Shown here in pieces: positions 52,920 to 63,740 of a DNA stretch of 64,000 bases. The stretch is from CAMAPP01 sp046153685 (GTDB lineage Bacteria > Pseudomonadota > Alphaproteobacteria > CADEGL01), in the NCBI GenBank assembly GCA_046153685.1, contig JBJXGH010000016.1, positions 22,156-86,155 of the forward strand. Reading direction: 5' to 3'. Below the pieces are notes generated by a model. It was not told the origin of the DNA, did no database searches, and was given only the letters and a program-made list of their open reading frames with translations. Position numbers and translations under genes: made by a program. Each line of letters opens with the position of its first letter. Position 1 is the first letter of the stretch.

Positions 52920-53621
52920 ATGGCGGGTAGCAAGGTTCCGGCGAAAGGTGGCGCGGCGGTCGAGCGTTTTCTCGAAAAGCTCAAAGCCACGCCCGCGCGT
53001 GGCGCGTCTCCGGGAAGGCCTGGTCGGCTGCTTTTCGCCATGGATGCGACGGCGAGCCGCAAGCCGAGCTGGGATCAGGCCTGTCAAATTCAGGGCGAGA
53101 TGTTTCTGGTCACCCAGGATCTGGGCGGGCTCGAGGTTCAGCTTTGCCATTACGGTGGGTTTTTCGAATTCGAGGTGACGCCGTGGCTGGCGAGCTCGAC
53201 GGAGCTGGTGCGCCGCATGGTGAAGGTCGATTGCCGAGGCGGCCAGACTCAGATCGGCCGCGCGCTGCGCCACGCGGCGGACGAGAGCAAGGCGGGGCGG
53301 GTCGATGCCTTCGTCTTCGTCGGCGATAGTTTCGAGGAGGAACTCGACGCGGGCTGCCGAATCGCGGGTGAATTGGGATTGCGCGGCCTTCCGGCATTTA
53401 TGTTCCACGAGGGCTCGGATCAGGCGGCCGAACGCGCATTTCGCGAGATCGCGCGGCTTTCGGGCGGAGCTTATTGCGCGTTCGACGCGGCAAGCGCCGG
53501 GCAATTGCGGGAATTGCTGTCGGCGGTCGCGGTCTATGCGACGGGGGGGCGTGCCGCGCTCGAGGAATACGGACGCAAGACCGGCGGGCTTGCGCGCCGT
53601 CTGAGCCATCTGAGATCCTGA
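52920..53621 (+). CDS. VWA-domain-like conserved protein
   Basis: A 233-residue protein resembling a von Willebrand A fold: LLFAMDATASRKPSWDQA carries a MIDAS-type Asp-x-Thr-x-Ser, and FVFVGDSFEEELDAG is a downstream strand and loop. It lies 4 bases after mipZ. Similar proteins are found near mipZ-type genes in related alphaproteobacteria as I recall, without a known function. Confidence 0.7.
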   Translation: MAGSKVPAKGGAAVERFLEKLKATPARGASPGRPGRLLFAMDATASRKPSWDQACQIQGEMFLVTQDLGGLEVQLCHYGGFFEFEVTPWLASSTELVRRMVKVDCRGGQTQIGRALRHAADESKAGRVDAFVFVGDSFEEELDAGCRIAGELGLRGLPAFMFHEGSDQAAERAFREIARLSGGAYCAFDAASAGQLRELLSAVAVYATGGRAALEEYGRKTGGLARRLSHLRS

Positions 53622-53628
53622 TCGGGTC

Positions 53629-54306
53629 ATGCAAATCCTCCTGCTGGGCTTGGTCTCGGCGCTTGGCTTGGTGCTCGCGGTGCGGTGGCTCGCTGGCGCC
53701 GAACCGGCGAGCGTCGCCCGGGCGCTTCGCGTTTTCGCCGTCGCCGCGGCGGTCTTGCTGCTCGCCTTCGTGGTGCTGAGCGGTCGTTGGGGCCTAATTC
53801 CGCTTTTTTTGTTCATCGGCTTGCCTTGGCTCAATCGCCTGCGCGCCATCAAGCGCGCCGCGCGGACGCGCCAGGGGCCCACTCAAGGCAAAACATCCGA
53901 GGTCGAAACACGGTTCCTGCGGCTTACCCTCGACCACGATACGGGTGCGCTTGACGGCGAGGTGCGTGCGGGCAGTTTCGCCGGACGCCCTCTTGCTGAC
54001 CTTGCTCTCGATGAGCTGCATGCCTTGCTGGTCGAGGTGGCGGGTGATGACGAATCGGTGCGCCTGATCGAGGCCTATCTCGACCGAGAACATGTCGGTT
54101 GGCGCGAGGGCGCGCCCGCGAATTTGGACGGCGATATGGGGCGCAAGGAGGCGTACCGCGTGCTCGGCTTGGCGCCGGGAGCCTCCGAGGCCGAGATTCG
54201 GGAGGCGCACCGTAAGCTCATGACCCGCATGCATCCCGATCGCGGCGGCTCGGACTATCTCGCGGCCAAGATCAACCGGGCCAAGGACGTCCTGCTGGGC
54301 GGCTAG
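53629..54306 (+). CDS. Membrane-anchored J-domain protein
   Basis: A 225-residue protein: two or three N-terminal hydrophobic helices (about residues 1-20, 30-60, 61-80), a charged linker and a C-terminal J domain (about 165-225) with the HPD motif in LMTRMHPDRGG. J domains stimulate DnaK ATPase. The layout (N-terminal membrane helix, C-terminal J domain) resembles Pam18/Tim14-like or DjlA-like proteins of alphaproteobacteria. Confidence 0.85.
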   Translation: MQILLLGLVSALGLVLAVRWLAGAEPASVARALRVFAVAAAVLLLAFVVLSGRWGLIPLFLFIGLPWLNRLRAIKRAARTRQGPTQGKTSEVETRFLRLTLDHDTGALDGEVRAGSFAGRPLADLALDELHALLVEVAGDDESVRLIEAYLDREHVGWREGAPANLDGDMGRKEAYRVLGLAPGASEAEIREAHRKLMTRMHPDRGGSDYLAAKINRAKDVLLGG

Positions 54307-54383
54307 AACTTGCCCTGCGGCTCCGATTGCGCGGCCTGCCTGCGCCGTGGCAGAAGAAGGCCCCATCCCAGGACGGATCTCCG

Positions 54384-55274
54384 ATGACTCGACGCGTTCG
54401 CAAGGCGATTTTCCCGGTCGGCGGTTTGGGCACGCGCTTCCTTCCGGCCACCAAGGCCATGCCCAAGGAAATGCTGCCGGTCGTGGACAAGCCGCTCATC
54501 CAATATGCGGTCGAGGAGGCGCGCGCGGCGGGCATCGAGGAATTCATCTTCGTCACCGGCCGGGGCAAATCGGCGATCGAGGATCATTTCGATTTCAGCT
54601 ACGAACTCGACCGCGTGCTGTCCGAGCGCGGGCGAACGGATGATCTCGCCGCGATCAAGGCCATGCTGTTACGCCCCGGACAGGTGGCCTATATCCGCCA
54701 GCAGGAGCCGCTCGGCCTTGGCCATGCCGTATGGTGCGCGCGCAATCTGGTGGACGACGAACCTATCGCGGTGCTTCTGGCCGACGATCTGATCCTCGCC
54801 CAGACGCCGTGCCTGAAGCAGATGCTCGACGCCTATACGGGCGGCAATCTGGTGGCGGCCATGGACGTTCCGCGCGAGCAAGTTTCGCGCTACGGCGTGC
54901 TCGACATCGCTGGCGAAAGCGGTCGGCACGTCGAGATCAAGGGCATCGTCGAGAAGCCCAAGCCTGAAGCGGCGCCGTCCAATCTTTGCGTCATCGGCCG
55001 ATACGTGCTCGACCCCGGCATTTTCGACGAGCTTGGCCGGCTGGACCGGGGCGCAGGCGGCGAAGTGCAGCTGACCGATGCGCTCGCGCGCATGATCGGC
55101 CGGGTGCCGTTCCATGCCCACCGCTTCGAGGGCCGGCGCTTCGATTGCGGTGACAAGGTGGGCTTCTTCGAGGCCAATCTCGCCTTCGCCCTCGAACGCG
55201 AGGACTTGGGTGCTGCTTGCCGCGCCGTGCTGGGCCGCTATTCCGAAGCCGGCGCATCTCGCTCGAAGGGCTGA
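54384..55274 (+). CDS. galU: UTP-glucose-1-phosphate uridylyltransferase
   Basis: A 296-residue nucleotidyltransferase: FPVGGLGTRFLPATKAMPKEMLPVVDKP (catalytic Arg/Lys) and VAMDVPREQVSRYGVLD. It makes UDP-glucose from UTP and glucose-1-phosphate. It heads a run with UDP-glucose dehydrogenase and phosphomannomutase, which provide UDP-glucuronate and hexose-1-phosphates for surface polysaccharide. The start at 54384 is preferred to a longer ORF. Confidence 0.94.
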   Translation: MTRRVRKAIFPVGGLGTRFLPATKAMPKEMLPVVDKPLIQYAVEEARAAGIEEFIFVTGRGKSAIEDHFDFSYELDRVLSERGRTDDLAAIKAMLLRPGQVAYIRQQEPLGLGHAVWCARNLVDDEPIAVLLADDLILAQTPCLKQMLDAYTGGNLVAAMDVPREQVSRYGVLDIAGESGRHVEIKGIVEKPKPEAAPSNLCVIGRYVLDPGIFDELGRLDRGAGGEVQLTDALARMIGRVPFHAHRFEGRRFDCGDKVGFFEANLAFALEREDLGAACRAVLGRYSEAGASRSKG

Positions 55275-55280
55275 CTTGCC

Positions 55281-56594
55281 ATGCGAATCGTGATGATCGG
55301 GGCCGGTTATGTCGGCCTGGTTTCCGGCACCTGTTTTTCCGAATTCGGCCATGACGTGGTGTGCGTCGAAAAGGATAGGGCTCGTCTTGCTCGGCTGAAG
55401 AAGGGCGAATCGCCGATTTACGAGCCGGGCCTCGACACCTTGATCGCCGGCAATATGAAGGCAGGCCGCCTGACCTTCACCGATGATCTGAAAGCGGCCG
55501 TTGCGGGGGCCGAGGCGATCTTCATCGCCGTCGGCACGCCGAGTCGGCGCGGCGATGGCCATGCCGACATGACCTATGTCTTCGCCGCCGCGCGCGAGAT
55601 CGCTGCGGCTTTGTCCGGCCACGCGGTCATCGTCACCAAATCGACGGTCCCCGTCGGCACGGGGCGCGAGATCGGCCGCATCGTGCGCGCGGCGCGCCCG
55701 GACCTTGAGTTCGACGTCGCGTCGAATCCCGAATTTCTGCGCGAGGGCTCGGCCATCGGCGATTTTATGCGTCCGGACCGTGTCGTCATCGGCGTTGAAT
55801 CCGAGCGCGCGCGCGAAGTCATGCGCCGGGTATACCGGCCACTCTATCTCATTGAGCGGCCGATCCTGTTCACCTCATTCGAGACGGCCGAACTCATCAA
55901 ATACGCCGCGAATGCCTTCCTCGCGACCAAGATCACCTTCATCAACGAAGTCGCCGATCTGTGCGAAAAAGTCGGCGCCGACGTGCACGATGTCGCGCGC
56001 GGCATGGGGCTCGACGGCCGCATCGGTTCCAAATTTCTGCACGCGGGCCCAGGCTATGGCGGCTCGTGTTTTCCCAAGGACACGCTTGCGCTCGCGCGAA
56101 CGGCGGCCGAGGCGGGCGCGCCGCTGCGCATCGTCGAAGCCGTGGTGGCGGTCAATGACGCGCGCAAGCGGCGCATGGCCGAAAAGGTGATCGAGGCTTG
56201 CGGCGGCTCGGTCGCGGGCGCGACCGTCGCGGTCCTGGGCCTGACCTTCAAGCCCAATACCGACGACATGCGCGAGGCGCCGGCCCTTACCATCATTCCC
56301 GCTCTGCAGGGCGCGGGTGCCGCGATCCGCGCCTTCGATCCGGCGGGCATGGGCGAGGCGAAGGTTCTGCTCAAGGACGTTGCCTGGTGCTCGGACGCTT
56401 ACGACGCATTGAGCGGTGCCGATGCCTTGGTCATTGTCACCGAATGGAACGAGTTTCGCGCCCTAGATTTGGTGCGCGCGAAATCGCTCATGCGTCGGCC
56501 GATCTTCATTGATCTGCGCAATGTCTACAGCCCGGTCGAGGTCGCCGAGGCAGGTTTCACCTACCGGTCGGTCGGCCGGCCCAATCCCGGTTGA
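55281..56594 (+). CDS. ugd: UDP-glucose 6-dehydrogenase
   Basis: A 437-residue NAD-dependent dehydrogenase: MRIVMIGAGYVGLVSGTCFSE N-terminal Rossmann fold, GPGYGGSCFPKDTLAL with catalytic Cys263, and the C-terminal FKPNTDDMREAPAL. It oxidises UDP-glucose twice to UDP-glucuronate. It starts 6 bases after galU, so the two are probably one operon. Confidence 0.95.
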   Translation: MRIVMIGAGYVGLVSGTCFSEFGHDVVCVEKDRARLARLKKGESPIYEPGLDTLIAGNMKAGRLTFTDDLKAAVAGAEAIFIAVGTPSRRGDGHADMTYVFAAAREIAAALSGHAVIVTKSTVPVGTGREIGRIVRAARPDLEFDVASNPEFLREGSAIGDFMRPDRVVIGVESERAREVMRRVYRPLYLIERPILFTSFETAELIKYAANAFLATKITFINEVADLCEKVGADVHDVARGMGLDGRIGSKFLHAGPGYGGSCFPKDTLALARTAAEAGAPLRIVEAVVAVNDARKRRMAEKVIEACGGSVAGATVAVLGLTFKPNTDDMREAPALTIIPALQGAGAAIRAFDPAGMGEAKVLLKDVAWCSDAYDALSGADALVIVTEWNEFRALDLVRAKSLMRRPIFIDLRNVYSPVEVAEAGFTYRSVGRPNPG

Positions 56595-56616
56595 GAACGC
56601 GCCGAGGTCTTGGGAC

Positions 56617-57993
56617 ATGGGTCATCGTTTCCATCCAAGCGTGCTGCGCGAGTACGACGTGCGGGGCATCGTCGGCGAAACGCTTTCGCCGGCGGACGCG
56701 CGCGCCCTGGGCAGGGCCTTCGGCACCGTGCTCGCGCGCGGCGGCGGCCGAGTGGCGGCGGTCGGATATGACGGCCGCGAGAGCTCGCCCGCTTTCGAGG
56801 CGGAAGTGGTCGAGGGCTTGCGCGCCTCGGGCATCGATGTCGAGCGCGTCGGTCTTGGACCAACGCCGTTGCTGTATTTCGCGGTCGCGCATCGCAAGCT
56901 CGATGGCGGGGTGATGGTAACGGGTTCGCACAATCCGCCCGAATACAACGGCTTCAAGATGATGCGCCGGGCCGCGGGGTTTTACGGGGCGGACATCAAG
57001 GCGCTTGGCGCCATGGCGGAGGCGGGCGATTTCGCCTCGGGTCAGGGTCAGGTGCGCGAGGTCGCGCTGTTTGACAGCTATATCGAGCGGATAGCGCGCG
57101 ATTACGGTGATGCGCGGGGCCTCTATGTCGTGTGGGACGCGGGCAATGGTTCGGCGGGCCCCGCCATGGCGGCGCTCGCCAAGCGTTTGCCTGGCCGCCA
57201 TACGCTGCTTTTCGCCGACATCGATTCGCGCTTTCCCCATCACCATCCCGATCCCACGGAGCCGAAGAACCTAGTCGATTTGCGGGCGGCGGTGGCGAGC
57301 GAGGGGGCGGATATCGGCATCGCGTTCGACGGCGACGGTGATCGCATCGGCGTGGTCGATGGCCGGGGCCGCATCCTGTGGGGCGATCAGATCATGATGC
57401 TGCTTGCGCGCGAGGTGCTGGCGGCGCGGCCGGGTTCGACGATCATTGCCGACGTGAAGGCGAGCCAAGCTCTGTTCGACGAGATCGCGCGCCTGGGCGG
57501 TGTGCCGCTCATGTGGAAAACCGGCCACTCGCTCATCAAGGCCAAGATGGCCGAGACTGGCGCGCCGCTTGCGGGCGAAATGAGCGGCCATCTGTTTTTC
57601 GCCGACCGCTATTTCGGCTTCGACGACGCGCTTTATGCCGCCGTTCGCCTATTGGCGGCGGTCGCCAATTCGGGGCAAAGCCTTGCCGAGTTGCGCGAGT
57701 CCTTGCCCCAGGTGCTGAATACCCCGGAACTCCGCTTCCCGTGCGCGGAGGAGCGAAAATTCGCGGTCATCGAGGAGGTGCGCGCGCGCCTTGCGGCTGA
57801 GGGGGCCCGGGTGATTGCGGTCGATGGCGTGCGCGTCAACACCTCGGACGGCTGGTGGCTGCTGCGCGCGTCCAATACCCAGGCCGTCCTGGTCGCGCGT
57901 TGCGAGGCGCGGGACGAAGCGGGATTGGCGCGACTGAAGTCGGCGCTCTCCGCTGCTGTGCGTGCAAGCGGCCTCGAGCCGCCTGCAATCTGA
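56617..57993 (+). CDS. Phosphomannomutase/phosphoglucomutase
   Basis: A 458-residue alpha-D-phosphohexomutase: active Ser104 in GVMVTGSHNPPEYNG, Mg-binding DGDGDR (Asp238/240/242) and the sugar-binding GEMSGHLFF loop. It interconverts mannose-6-P/mannose-1-P and glucose-6-P/glucose-1-P, feeding galU upstream. The ATG at 56617 excludes 36 unrelated residues. Confidence 0.92.
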   Translation: MGHRFHPSVLREYDVRGIVGETLSPADARALGRAFGTVLARGGGRVAAVGYDGRESSPAFEAEVVEGLRASGIDVERVGLGPTPLLYFAVAHRKLDGGVMVTGSHNPPEYNGFKMMRRAAGFYGADIKALGAMAEAGDFASGQGQVREVALFDSYIERIARDYGDARGLYVVWDAGNGSAGPAMAALAKRLPGRHTLLFADIDSRFPHHHPDPTEPKNLVDLRAAVASEGADIGIAFDGDGDRIGVVDGRGRILWGDQIMMLLAREVLAARPGSTIIADVKASQALFDEIARLGGVPLMWKTGHSLIKAKMAETGAPLAGEMSGHLFFADRYFGFDDALYAAVRLLAAVANSGQSLAELRESLPQVLNTPELRFPCAEERKFAVIEEVRARLAAEGARVIAVDGVRVNTSDGWWLLRASNTQAVLVARCEARDEAGLARLKSALSAAVRASGLEPPAI

Positions 57994-58023
57994 CGCGCAT
58001 CGCGCAGAGAGCGGTCCTAGTCG

Positions 58024-58503
58024 ATGGCACGGTTTTTCTTTTACGGCACGCTGCTCGATGAGGACGTGCGCCGCGCCACTCTCGGCCGCGAGCCGGACCC
58101 GACCGATACCGTGACGGCGCGCCTGCCGGGCTACCGCGTCGCGCGCGCTGCGGGGCGGGCCTATCCCGTGCTTGCGCCAGAGGTGGGGGCGGTCGCGGCG
58201 GGCGTGATGGTCCGCGCCGTCCGGGAAGGCGAGGCGGCGCGGCTCTTCCATTACGAAGACAGCGGTTACGACGCAGTCGAGGTTTCGGTGGTCGATGGCC
58301 GCGGGCGTACCCGCATGGCTTGGGTGTTCATGCCCGGGCGGAGCTTGGCCGCAATGGCGGATGATTGGTCGTTCGCCGAATGGCAGGCGCAGCACAAGGC
58401 GCGCGTGCTGCCTGGGATCGTCGAATGGATGGCGGAATACGCGGGGCCTGCCAGCGAGCCGAGATTCCACGCTTGGCGCAACCGGCGCCGGCCGGGATCC
58501 TGA
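58024..58503 (+). CDS. Gamma-glutamylcyclotransferase-like (AIG2) protein
   Basis: A 159-residue GGCT/AIG2-fold protein with FFYGTLLDEDVRR at the start (the YGTL substrate-binding loop) and an acidic LFHYEDSGYDAVEV that carries the likely catalytic Glu. It may cleave gamma-glutamyl-amino acids or amines to 5-oxoproline. It follows the mutase by 30 bases. Confidence 0.85.
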   Translation: MARFFFYGTLLDEDVRRATLGREPDPTDTVTARLPGYRVARAAGRAYPVLAPEVGAVAAGVMVRAVREGEAARLFHYEDSGYDAVEVSVVDGRGRTRMAWVFMPGRSLAAMADDWSFAEWQAQHKARVLPGIVEWMAEYAGPASEPRFHAWRNRRRPGS

Positions 58504-58533
58504 GCCGCGGTCCGGTTTAGCGCGCCGATACGG

Positions 58534-59859
58534 TTACTGGCTGATGGTGGCTAGTTCCTGCGGCGGCATGGCCATCACCGTGCACTCGAATTGATGCTTT
58601 TCGATCAGAACGCGGCAGGCTTCCTCGGCTTCTTCCTTGCCGAGGCCCACGAGGCGCGCGCGGTAGAGCATGCCTTTGTTTACTTCGACCGGTTGAACGA
58701 CGACGGATGCTTCCATGAGATGTTCGGGCGTCGCGCGCGCGGCGCGCGCGGCCGCGAGTTGGGCCTGAACGAAGCGCTGGAACGCGCCGACCTGAATACC
58801 CCAGCCGCCCACGCCCGAGAGAATCAGCGAGCCGCCAGGCGGACGCTTGTTGCCGACATCGCCTTGGCCTTCGGCGTTGAGTCCTGCGGCCTCGGCCAAT
58901 TTGACGCGCGAGGATTTCCCCGACTTGCCGCTCGCATAGGCCATGCGCGCCTGCGCGAGTGTGGCGCGCGCTTGTCGCGTCTTGGGCGCTTGCGCGACCG
59001 CAAACATCGTACCGTCGAAACTGCGGTCGAGCAGGGATGCCATATAGGAATCGCGCGCATGGCCCGATTCGCCGCCAAGCACGATGGCGAACAGTCGCCG
59101 GCCACCGCGCTCGGCGGACGCGGCCAAATTGAAGCCCGAATCGCGGATGAAGCCGGTCTTGATGCCGTCCACGCCGTCGTACCGGCCCAGAAGCTTGTTG
59201 TGGTTGCCGTGGACGGCGCCGCGAAACTCGAAGGACTGGCGCGAGAAATAGGCATAGCGGTCGGGGTGATCGGTGTAGAGCGCCACTGACAGCGCGAGTA
59301 AATCGCGGGCGGTCGTGTATTGCTCGCGATTGGGTAGGCCCGAGGCGTTCTGGAATACCGTGTTTTCCATGCCCAGCTCGCGCGCCTTGCGCGTCATCAT
59401 GCGGGCGAAATTGGCCTCCGTGCCACCAATCGCCTCGGCGAGAACGACCGAGACGTCGTTCGCCGATTTGATCGCCAGCGCGAGAATCGCCTCTTCGACC
59501 AGGAGGGAATCGCCCGGTTCGAGATAGAGCTTGGAGGGATTCTGGGCCGCCGCATGGGCGGAAACCGAAATGCGCGAGCCGAGCGTGAGCTTGCGTGCCT
59601 TGAGCGCATCGAAAGTTAGGTACAGCGTCATCATCTTGGTGAGCGAGGCGGGATAGGTCCGGACATCCGGATTCACCGCATGAATGATCTCGCCGCGCGT
59701 GGCGTCGAGTACGATGGACGACTGCTTGGGGGCGAACGCGGCGGCTTGATGCTTGGCAGGGCGGGGGGCGGCCTCGGCTGCCCGCGCGCCGATTCCGGCT
59801 GTCAGCGCGACAAGGAACATGGCTACGAGGGCGTTATTTGATCCAAGGCGCAGGGTCAT
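58534..59859 (-). CDS. D-alanyl-D-alanine carboxypeptidase with SPOR domain
   Basis: A 441-residue peptidoglycan enzyme of the PBP5/6 (S11) family. Signal peptide (about 1-31); catalytic SLTK (Ser72, Lys75), SAN (132-134), KTG (234-236). A C-terminal SPOR domain (about residues 365-435) would target denuded glycan at the septum. It trims stem pentapeptides in the periplasm. The ATG at 59859 gives a clean signal; a longer ORF adds 15 residues. Confidence 0.92.
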   Translation of the reverse strand: MTLRLGSNNALVAMFLVALTAGIGARAAEAAPRPAKHQAAAFAPKQSSIVLDATRGEIIHAVNPDVRTYPASLTKMMTLYLTFDALKARKLTLGSRISVSAHAAAQNPSKLYLEPGDSLLVEEAILALAIKSANDVSVVLAEAIGGTEANFARMMTRKARELGMENTVFQNASGLPNREQYTTARDLLALSVALYTDHPDRYAYFSRQSFEFRGAVHGNHNKLLGRYDGVDGIKTGFIRDSGFNLAASAERGGRRLFAIVLGGESGHARDSYMASLLDRSFDGTMFAVAQAPKTRQARATLAQARMAYASGKSGKSSRVKLAEAAGLNAEGQGDVGNKRPPGGSLILSGVGGWGIQVGAFQRFVQAQLAAARAARATPEHLMEASVVVQPVEVNKGMLYRARLVGLGKEEAEEACRVLIEKHQFECTVMAMPPQELATISQ

Positions 59860-60225
59860 GTCGCGATCACTCTCGGTAGTTTGTTGAAAAATAAAGGTTT
59901 TCAACGAATTTCCGGATATTTACCGCGCCCCGACTGGCCGCGCGCCAAAAAACCCATTGGAATCAGAGAGATTCTAGATAAATGGCGACTCTCTGTCCAA
60001 TTTTTTCTTTCAACCGTCGAGGGCAGCTTACGATTGTGTATTTGCCGCGATCGGTGGATAGGCCCATAAAATCGTCATGGATCGTTCTGTAAAGTGCAAC
60101 GCAACATTATTTTTACTTTATCAATCCTATAATTGACAACGGGTTATCATGATAATACATTTTTGATATTGCAGTGCACAATAAACTGTATCGCCGAGCG
60201 ATGGGTTTTCCAAGGAGTGCGGCCG
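59860..60225. other. AT-rich divergent control region
   Basis: A gene-free stretch between the leftward carboxypeptidase and the rightward phasin. It is clearly richer in AT than the rest of the window. It contains an 8-bp inverted repeat, GTTGAAAA/TTTTCAAC (59883-59905), near the carboxypeptidase start, and a phasin promoter region described separately. Confidence 0.7.
60133..60161 (+). promoter_or_regulatory. Predicted sigma-70-type promoter of the phasin gene with internal palindrome
   Basis: TTGACA (60133-60138) and TACATT (60156-60161) are 17 bases apart. The perfect 12-bp palindrome TTATCATGATAA (60144-60155) fills the spacer, a repressor position. A TGC-rich GCAGTGCACA follows at 60171, of the kind described for PhaR. 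Confidence 0.55.
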
Positions 60226-60801
60226 TTGAAGGGCAAAAAACTCAAGCCGCCTAGCAAGACGATCTCTGCCGCGCCTCTCAAGGCGGGCATGGAAGGTCAG
60301 CGCGTCAATGTCCGGCCAAATACCACCCGTCCCGGAATCGTGCGCGACCACTCGGCGGCCAACCAATCGCCGTCCCGTGCCACGCCACCTCCCGCGAACA
60401 AGGAGCAACCGAACGTGAACAAAGAGCATTTCGAGACCGCCACCCAGGGCGCCATGGATGGCCTTGATGACATGAGGGTTTTTGGCAAGGCCAATGTCGA
60501 GGCCGCCTTGGCCGCGAGCCAGACTCTGGTGAAAGGCATCGAGCAGATGAATCGCGCATGGTCGGAATTCACCATGCGTCTCGTCGAGGCACACATGAAT
60601 TCTGTGCAGGCGCTGATTGGCTGCAAGAACCTCAAAGATGTTGTCGAACTCCAGGCCGATTTTGCCAAGAGGCAGTTGGCAGCGGCGGTGGTCGAAAGCT
60701 CCAAGCTGTCCGAGCTCACCTTGAAGGTCGCCAACGAGGCCATCGAGCCCTTGTCGGCGCGCGTGTCCGAAGCCATGAATACGGCCGCCAAGGCCGCGTA
60801 G
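60226..60801 (+). CDS. Phasin-family protein (PHA granule-associated)
   Basis: A helical phasin (FETATQGAMDGLDDMRVFGKANVEAALAAS, then VVELQADFAKRQ and AVVESSKLSELTLKVANEAIEPLSARV). Phasins coat polyhydroxyalkanoate granules and limit their size. Two starts compete: TTG at 60226 (191 aa, AAGGAG 8 bases before) and GTG at 60415 (128 aa, AAGGAG 9 bases before). Codons between them have the GC-rich third positions of real coding DNA, so I report the longer form, whose extra part is Pro/Lys-rich and disordered. Confidence 0.8.
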   Translation: MKGKKLKPPSKTISAAPLKAGMEGQRVNVRPNTTRPGIVRDHSAANQSPSRATPPPANKEQPNVNKEHFETATQGAMDGLDDMRVFGKANVEAALAASQTLVKGIEQMNRAWSEFTMRLVEAHMNSVQALIGCKNLKDVVELQADFAKRQLAAAVVESSKLSELTLKVANEAIEPLSARVSEAMNTAAKAA

Positions 60802-60853
60802 ATCTGCCCGTATGGCTTGGTCCGGCGATTTGTCGCCGGATCGTCCCGCGGCC

Positions 60854-60890
60854 AAGCCCGGCGGACCTTCCGCCGGGCTTTTCTCTTTTT
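60854..60890 (+). terminator. Rho-independent terminator after the phasin
   Basis: A perfect 12-bp stem (AAGCCCGGCGGA with its complement) and a 3-base loop are followed by TTCTCTTTTT, 52 bases past the phasin stop. Among the strongest terminators in the window. Confidence 0.92.
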
Positions 60891-61035
60891 CGGTTCGGAT
60901 ATTTCCGGCCGCCGGCCATGGCAGGCCGCGCGTAAAATCCGGATCGTCCGGCGCGCGCCTTGGAAGGCCGCGCGCGAATCCCATATGATGGGGTGCAACT
61001 TGAAAAGGGCGCCCCCAGGCGGGCGAGACCGGCGA

Positions 61036-61391
61036 ATGGCCCCACTACGCGGCAGCGCGGGCGATAGGGACGGCGACGACGACCGCAACCGGCGCGGCGG
61101 CGTTGGCACGGGCGTGGTCATGAAGCCTAAGTCCAAGACCAAAAAGCCGGACATGTTCAAGGTCATCCTGCTGAACGATGACTACACGCCGATGGAATTC
61201 GTCGTTTACGTCCTCGAGCGGTTCTTCAACATGAATCGCGAGCGCGCCACCCAGACCATGCTGCAGGTTCACCGCAAGGGCGTGGGCGTATGCGGGGTCT
61301 ATACCTACGAAGTCGCGGAAACCAAGGTGAACCAGGTGATGGACTGTGCCCGCCAGCACCAGCATCCCCTGCAATGCACGCTGGAGAAGGA

Positions 61392-61395
<4 letters not shown>
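61036..61395 (+). CDS. clpS: ATP-dependent Clp protease adaptor ClpS
   Basis: A 119-residue ClpS. The core begins FKVILLNDDYTPMEFVVYVL, with NDD as the N-degron pocket and a C-terminal KVNQVMDCARQHQHPLQCTLEKE. ClpS delivers N-end rule substrates to ClpAP. An N-terminal Arg/Asp-rich extension of about 35 residues precedes the core. The start could be further downstream; upstream Met codons lie in a non-homologous stretch. It overlaps clpA by ATGA. Confidence 0.92.
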
Positions 61396-63734
<2,339 letters not shown>

Positions 63735-63740
63735 GACGCT

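Noticed and set aside
60817..61035. Longer N-terminus for ClpS
   Set aside because: The upstream 73 codons cross a strong terminator hairpin (60854-60890) and are Arg-rich; the conserved ClpS core begins well downstream.
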